This document shows, in pieces, positions 60,261-64,000 of a stretch of 64,000 nucleotides of DNA. Numbering within the stretch: position 1 is the first letter of the stretch; the number at the start of each line of letters is the position of its first letter. The notes under the pieces are model-generated. The model worked only from the letters and a program-made list of their open reading frames with translations, did no database searches and was not told the origin of the DNA. Origin of the DNA: Butyricicoccus_A sp963601915 (GTDB lineage Bacteria; Bacillota; Clostridia; Oscillospirales; Butyricicoccaceae); the NCBI GenBank assembly GCA_963601915.1, contig CAVCGL010000001.1, positions 186,001-250,000 on the forward strand, written 5' to 3'. Both the position numbers and the translations under genes were made by a program.

Positions 60261-60985
60261 GACCGGCATCGTCGTGTATAAAGGCCAAAGAGAAATTTTT
60301 GGAGCTGTGCCGACAGGGAAAATATAGAGAAGGAGAACGACTGCCCGCTGAAATGCATATGGCGCAGCTCCTCGGTGTCAGCCGTGATACCTGGAGAAAA
60401 GCATTAGAAAGTTTGCGGCAAGAGGGCATTGTTCGTTCGAAGCATGGCGTAGGAACGTTTGTCGTCAATCCTTCAGGGGCAAGAGAAACGGATTTGACTC
60501 AATTGTGTACCGTGCGTAAAATGATTGAGCATTCCGGTGTACGAGAAGGTCATAGCAGTTATGATACGGGGATTATCATGCCAAATAAAAGAATCGCGTC
60601 TGCGCTAAATTTGCAATCGCAGGATAAACAGTTCAATGTATTTTTTGTCCATTGCATGAAATACACCGCGGACGGTCAGCCGCTTTGCTATAGCGCAAAT
60701 TATATTCCCAGTGATTTGGCGGATGAGCTAAAAGCGACGCATATGCCGGATCATTTGCTTTCTTATTTGAAACAGGATAAAAATATTCGGATTGAGCGTT
60801 CGATTGCACACATTATGGTTCCGCAATATAATGATTCTATCGCTGTGCAGCTGCGCGGTGAAGATGAGAAACTCACAGTTTTATGTATCGAACAAACATA
60901 TTTTGATAAGAATGGGATTCCGGTACTGCACACGGTTGACTATTTGCGCAGCGATGTTTTTCGTTTTGTTGTAACGCGGAGATAA
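60257..60985 (+). CDS. GntR-family transcriptional regulator (HutC type)
   Basis: A 242-residue regulator with an N-terminal winged helix (YREGERLPAEMHMAQLLGVSRDTWRKALESLRQEGIVRSKHGVGTFV, about residues 20-67) and a C-terminal UTRA effector domain (about 85-240, ending IEQTYFDKNGIPVLHTVDYLRSDVFRFVV). It overlaps the MFS stop by four bases, so it is cotranscribed and probably feeds back on that operon. HutC members sense small metabolites such as sugars or urocanate; the ligand is unknown. Confidence 0.92.
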   Translation: MRPASSCIKAKEKFLELCRQGKYREGERLPAEMHMAQLLGVSRDTWRKALESLRQEGIVRSKHGVGTFVVNPSGARETDLTQLCTVRKMIEHSGVREGHSSYDTGIIMPNKRIASALNLQSQDKQFNVFFVHCMKYTADGQPLCYSANYIPSDLADELKATHMPDHLLSYLKQDKNIRIERSIAHIMVPQYNDSIAVQLRGEDEKLTVLCIEQTYFDKNGIPVLHTVDYLRSDVFRFVVTRR

Positions 60986-61070
60986 GATTTGTGCCAGAGA
61001 CAGGAAACAGCCAGTTGCTTGTCGCGTGACCGGCTGCCGGTTATAATATTGGTACAAGGAGGTGCTTTCT

Positions 61071-61838
61071 ATGAACACCAAAGAGGTACTCTATCAACTT
61101 CGCATGAAAAACGGCATGTCGCAAGATGCACTGGCAGAAAAGGTCTTTGTGACAAGACAGGCTGTTTCGCGCTGGGAAACCGGAGAGACCGTTCCGAATA
61201 CCGAGACATTGAAGCTGCTCTCCCAAGTATTTGATGTTTCCATCAACACACTTTTGGGTGCTCCGAGAAAACTGATTTGTCAGTGCTGCGGCATGCCGAT
61301 GGAAGATGACGCAATCATTGGCCGAGATCATGATGGTTCTCTAAACGAGGACTATTGCAAGTGGTGTTACGCCGACGGAACCTACACCTATCACAAGATG
61401 GATGATTTGATTGATGTTTGTGTCAAGAACATGGTAAACGAAAACTTTACCGAGCAACAGGCCCGTTCGTATCTCCAGGCGTTGCTTCCGACGCTGAATT
61501 ATTGGAAACATTACGATGCACTCAGTGACAATGGACAGTTTGAGGAATTTAAGAACCAACTGATAAAGGAGATAAACGAACTGCATATAGAAGGTTTGCC
61601 GACGGTTGAAACGCTGTATGCGCTTGTCGGAAAGTCTGTAAACCTCGCGTATGCCCTGCCAAACGGCAAAACAGTAAAATTTTTGGATGACCAAAAGACA
61701 TATCTCGGCAATCAGCTTGCCTGCGAATTTGGCGGAGAGCGATGTTTTGGCGTGGTTGCCGGCATGGATTTTCTGCTTGTGTGCACGTATGAAAAAGACG
61801 GGCTGAATCCGGAATTGGTACTATATAAAAAGAGATAA
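61071..61838 (+). CDS. XRE-family regulator with zinc-ribbon and binding domain
   Basis: A 255-residue protein: HTH at residues 1-60 (EVLYQLRMKNGMSQDALAEKVFVTRQAVSRWETGETVPNTETLKLLSQVF), then a zinc ribbon CQCCGMPMEDDAIIGRDHDGSLNEDYCKWCYADGTYTYHKM (CxxC pairs at about 70-105), then a mixed alpha/beta part ending in a DUF3786-like or DUF6-type fold not recognised. The zinc ribbon with HTH is a common clostridial combination of unknown signal. AGGAGG eight bases before the ATG at 61071 settles the start. Single gene with its own terminator. Confidence 0.85.
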   Translation: MNTKEVLYQLRMKNGMSQDALAEKVFVTRQAVSRWETGETVPNTETLKLLSQVFDVSINTLLGAPRKLICQCCGMPMEDDAIIGRDHDGSLNEDYCKWCYADGTYTYHKMDDLIDVCVKNMVNENFTEQQARSYLQALLPTLNYWKHYDALSDNGQFEEFKNQLIKEINELHIEGLPTVETLYALVGKSVNLAYALPNGKTVKFLDDQKTYLGNQLACEFGGERCFGVVAGMDFLLVCTYEKDGLNPELVLYKKR

Positions 61839-61860
61839 CATGTACAGACATAACAAATGC

Positions 61861-61888
61861 AAAAAGCACGCGTTCCCGCGTGCTTTTT
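61861..61888 (+). terminator. Terminator after the XRE/zinc-ribbon gene
   Basis: AAAAAGCACGCG and CGCGTGCTTTTT around TTCC. Confidence 0.92.
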
Positions 61889-61935
61889 TGTGCAATCTTT
61901 TGATTTTGCGGCAATGACAGGAAAAGTTTCATACG

Positions 61936-61997
61936 GATACTTTTTTTTTCGCGTAGAATCGTCTATAATAGAGATACTTTGATGGATAAAAGTATCT
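61936..61997 (+). promoter_or_regulatory. Promoter and GATACTTT operator cluster before the hisD-like gene
   Basis: TATAAT lies at 61964-61969 with no clear -35 box. GATACTTT occurs at 61936-61943 and 61973-61980 and inverted at 61989-61996; the latter two form AGATACTTT-N8-AAAGTATCT. The dyad just after the transcription start looks like an operator for an unidentified repressor. Confidence 0.6.
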
Positions 61998-62027
61998 TTG
62001 ACATACCATGCAGGAGGAATTCCTATT

Positions 62028-63299
62028 ATGAAGATTTTAAAGCAGGCAGAGAAAAAGACCTACCAGAGAGATGCTGCGCTGACACATACCGTCATGGACA
62101 TTATTGAAAATGTACAGACAAACGGTGACAAGGCGCTGATTGAATATGCGGCGAAGTTTGACCATATGGACATTGATACCGTGCGCATTTCTCCGGAGCA
62201 GGTCAAGGCTGCCTATGAGCAGGTTGATGAGGAGACCATTGAGACCATTCGTTTCGCAGCAGGTCAGATTCGTTTCTTTGCAGAGAAGCAGCGTGAGTGC
62301 CTGAAGGACCTGAACATTCCGAGCCGCGTAGAGGGCGTAGAGATCGGACATCGCATGATTCCGGTAGATCGCTGCGGCTGCTATGTACCGGCTGGCCGTC
62401 ATCCGTTGCCGAGCTCGGCACTGATGGGCATTGTGACGGCAAAGGCTGCCGGTGTCAAGGAGGTCTGCGCTTGTTCTCCGGCATATGCTGGTTATGGCAC
62501 GATTCATCCGGCCGTTCTGGTAGCTATGGATATTGCTGGTGCCGATGAAATCTACTGCATGGGTGGCGCGCAGGCGGTTGCTGCCTTTGCTTACGGCACG
62601 GAGAGCATTAAGAAGGTCGATTTGATTGTTGGCCCGGGCAATAAGTTTGTGACGGAAGCAAAGCGTCAGGTTCTGGGTGATGTCGGCATTGACAGCCTGG
62701 CAGGCCCAAGCGAAGTGCTGATTGTTGCCGATCACACCGCAGATCCGGAATTTTTGGCAATTGATTTGCTGGCACAGGCAGAGCATGACCCGAATTCCAA
62801 GGCAATTCTTGTATGCACCGATCAAGCAACCATTGACGCAACCGTGCAGGAGATGGATCGCCTGATTACAACACTCAATACAGAAGACGTATGCCGTCAG
62901 TCTTGGAAGGACAATGGCGCGATTTACCTGGCAGATTCTATGCAGGAAGCCATTGATTTGGCGAATGAGATTGCACCGGAGCATCTGGAGATTGAGTCAG
63001 ATAACGAGCGTGAGGTCGCGCAGCAGATGCGCCATTACGGCTCTCTGTTTGTTGGACATTATGCACCGGTTGCCTTTGGTGATTTTGTTTCCGGTCCAAA
63101 TCATACCTTGCCGACGATGGGAACAGCACGATATTCCAACGGTGTTTGGGTTGGTACCTTTATCAAAACCCCGTTCCATCAGTTTGTCAGCAAGCAGGGC
63201 TGCTTGAATCTGGCACAGCCGACGATGAACTTTGCCAACATTGAAGGTCTTCCGGCACACCGCGATTCTGTTCGCCTGCGTGTGAAGAGATTGAAATAA
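62028..63299 (+). CDS. HisD-family (histidinol dehydrogenase-like) dehydrogenase
   Basis: A 423-residue zinc/NAD dehydrogenase of the HisD family: RCGCYVPAGRHPLPSSALMGIVTAKAAGVKEV, VDLIVGPGNKFVTEAKRQVLGDVGIDSLAGPSEVLIVADHTADPEFLAIDLLAQAEHDPNS, APEHLEI (catalytic Glu-His) and GPNHTLPTMGTARYSNGVWVGTFIKTPFHQ. The last stretch reads more like the HpsN-type relatives that oxidise other alcohols (sulfopropanediol in marine bacteria) than biosynthetic HisD with its LPTGGTARFSS pattern. No other his genes are near, and it has its own operator-bearing promoter. Either true HisD or a catabolic relative; the latter is favoured weakly. Confidence 0.8.
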   Translation: MKILKQAEKKTYQRDAALTHTVMDIIENVQTNGDKALIEYAAKFDHMDIDTVRISPEQVKAAYEQVDEETIETIRFAAGQIRFFAEKQRECLKDLNIPSRVEGVEIGHRMIPVDRCGCYVPAGRHPLPSSALMGIVTAKAAGVKEVCACSPAYAGYGTIHPAVLVAMDIAGADEIYCMGGAQAVAAFAYGTESIKKVDLIVGPGNKFVTEAKRQVLGDVGIDSLAGPSEVLIVADHTADPEFLAIDLLAQAEHDPNSKAILVCTDQATIDATVQEMDRLITTLNTEDVCRQSWKDNGAIYLADSMQEAIDLANEIAPEHLEIESDNEREVAQQMRHYGSLFVGHYAPVAFGDFVSGPNHTLPTMGTARYSNGVWVGTFIKTPFHQFVSKQGCLNLAQPTMNFANIEGLPAHRDSVRLRVKRLK

Positions 63300-63384
63300 C
63301 AAATGGATATAATATATGCCAAAAAGGGGAAGCATATGTTTATCATATAAATCCAAGTCTGTATTAAGGAAAGGATGTAAAGCG

Positions 63385-64000
63385 ATGAAAAAAACGTTGA
63401 AACGGCTGGGAGCAATGTTTCTGTCGATGATCATGGCGGTCTCTGCGCTATCTGTTGGTGCGTTTGCAGATGACAGCAAGACAGGCACCATTACGCTTGA
63501 GACAACTTCCAGCGGTCAGAGCTACTATGCGTATCAGCTGTTCAAGGGCGATGTCACTACAACAGCTGATGGAGAAAAGGTTCTGACCAACATTGGATGG
63601 GGCAATGGTATTACACCGAATTCATTATGTGCCTATCTAATTTCTGATCGTCATGCACTTGGTAAATGCTTTGGCGAAAGGATACTCTATAAAGATGCAA
63701 TCCTGAGGGAAGAAGATGAAGATGATTATGATTATAACCTTGAAGATGATGCTGTAGCTCAGAATATAGTAACCATTCTGTCAAGTAATGAGCTTGCAAA
63801 CGATGACAAGAAGTTGTTTGCTAAAATAGCTGCCACCGCGGCGGAAAAATCAGGAGAGAAAAAGACGCTTCTCACAGAGCAGAAATCAGCGGATGGAAAA
63901 ACCACAGGATATACGGCTTCCGGTTTGGAGCCAGGCTATTATGTAGTGACAGATGGTAAAGCTATGAATATATCTGGTGGTTCAATTCCAAATCTTGTGC
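63385..64000 (+). CDS. Isopeptide-forming fimbrial/surface protein (partial)
   Basis: Truncated by the window end; 205 codons visible. The N-terminus is a signal peptide (KKTLKRLGAMFLSMIMAVSALSVGAFA, cleavage near residue 28). The mature start GTITLETTSSGQSYYAYQLFKGDVT is typical of Gram-positive pilin and SpaA-type proteins that form internal Lys-Asn isopeptide bonds, and the later GYTASGLEPGYYVVTDG fits as well. A sortase signal and further pilus genes would lie beyond the window. AAAGGATG precedes the ATG at 63385. Confidence 0.8.
   Translation, partial: MKKTLKRLGAMFLSMIMAVSALSVGAFADDSKTGTITLETTSSGQSYYAYQLFKGDVTTTADGEKVLTNIGWGNGITPNSLCAYLISDRHALGKCFGERILYKDAILREEDEDDYDYNLEDDAVAQNIVTILSSNELANDDKKLFAKIAATAAEKSGEKKTLLTEQKSADGKTTGYTASGLEPGYYVVTDGKAMNISGGSIPNLV

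Noticed and set aside
1..64000. CRISPR arrays, prophage or complete insertion sequences
   Set aside because: No regularly spaced repeats, no phage structural genes and no transposase or integrase were found in the window.

Overview
The window is chromosomal DNA from a low-to-mid GC Gram-positive anaerobe of the class Clostridia, most likely a butyrate-producing gut member of the Oscillospirales (Butyricicoccus/Agathobaculum-like). This is inferred from the content: a butyryl-CoA:acetate CoA-transferase ending in the typical HIWRRSN motif, a sodium-pumping decarboxylase, T-box and lysine riboswitch control, strong AGGAGG ribosome sites, TTGACA/TATAAT promoters with 17-bp spacers, an SLH-domain protein and a fimbrial subunit. 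No phage, CRISPR array or complete insertion sequence was seen. The species was not identified.

Layout. 1-2140: tgt (cut by the window edge) and queA for queuosine, then a MITE-like palindromic repeat. 2149-2895: a small unknown gene divergent from an XRE regulator. 3014-6197: lysine riboswitch and asd-dapA-dapB. 6292-8392: aspS behind a T-box. 8406-11213: a PHP phosphoesterase, two identical tRNA-Ser genes, tRNA-Gln and a secreted C39-like protease. 11214-13428: typA and ridA. 13558-16923: an ECF sigma factor, membrane protein and ABC transporter operon. 17006-18667: a flavin-binding-fold protein and a GH3 lipoprotein. 18702-20598: but and yfcE. 20726-24066: a four-gene oxaloacetate decarboxylase-type sodium pump. 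24407-31238: the complete trpEGDCFBA operon with a Trp T-box.

31402-33943: glycogen phosphorylase. 34007-35959: an HxlR regulator divergent from a radical SAM gene and an ANTAR regulator. 35993-39884: an SLH nuclease, a conserved small protein and a two-component system divergent from a BCCT transporter (40120-41775). 41925-44465: a nitroreductase, a LacI regulator and a DUF1275 membrane protein. 44635-46368: amtB-glnB behind an attenuator-like leader. 46412-50059: yjdF with its riboswitch, a thioesterase and an aconitase-family hydratase. 50115-51691: an esterase and a Nudix hydrolase. 51753-54294: a sulfur-assimilation unit (metY-type sulfhydrylase and cysK) preceded by a 20-residue leader peptide ending in three Cys codons. 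54446-57061: a TetM/EF-G-like GTPase fused to a Rae1/YacP-like NYN nuclease. 57126-58050: tRNA-Val followed by a small insertion-like segment with hairpins, an inverted repeat and an orphan membrane gene. 58052-60985: a LysR regulator divergent from an MFS-GntR pair. 61071-63299: an XRE/zinc-ribbon protein and a lone HisD-family dehydrogenase. 63385-end: the start of a fimbrial/isopeptide protein.

The main theme is amino-acid supply under RNA control: Lys (riboswitch), Trp (T-box), aspS (T-box whose specifier region reads GAAC, overlapping Glu and Asn codons), Cys (poly-Cys leader peptide) and ammonium (leader terminator before amtB). The most noteworthy items are the poly-Cys leader, the GTPase-nuclease fusion and the possible dual-codon T-box.
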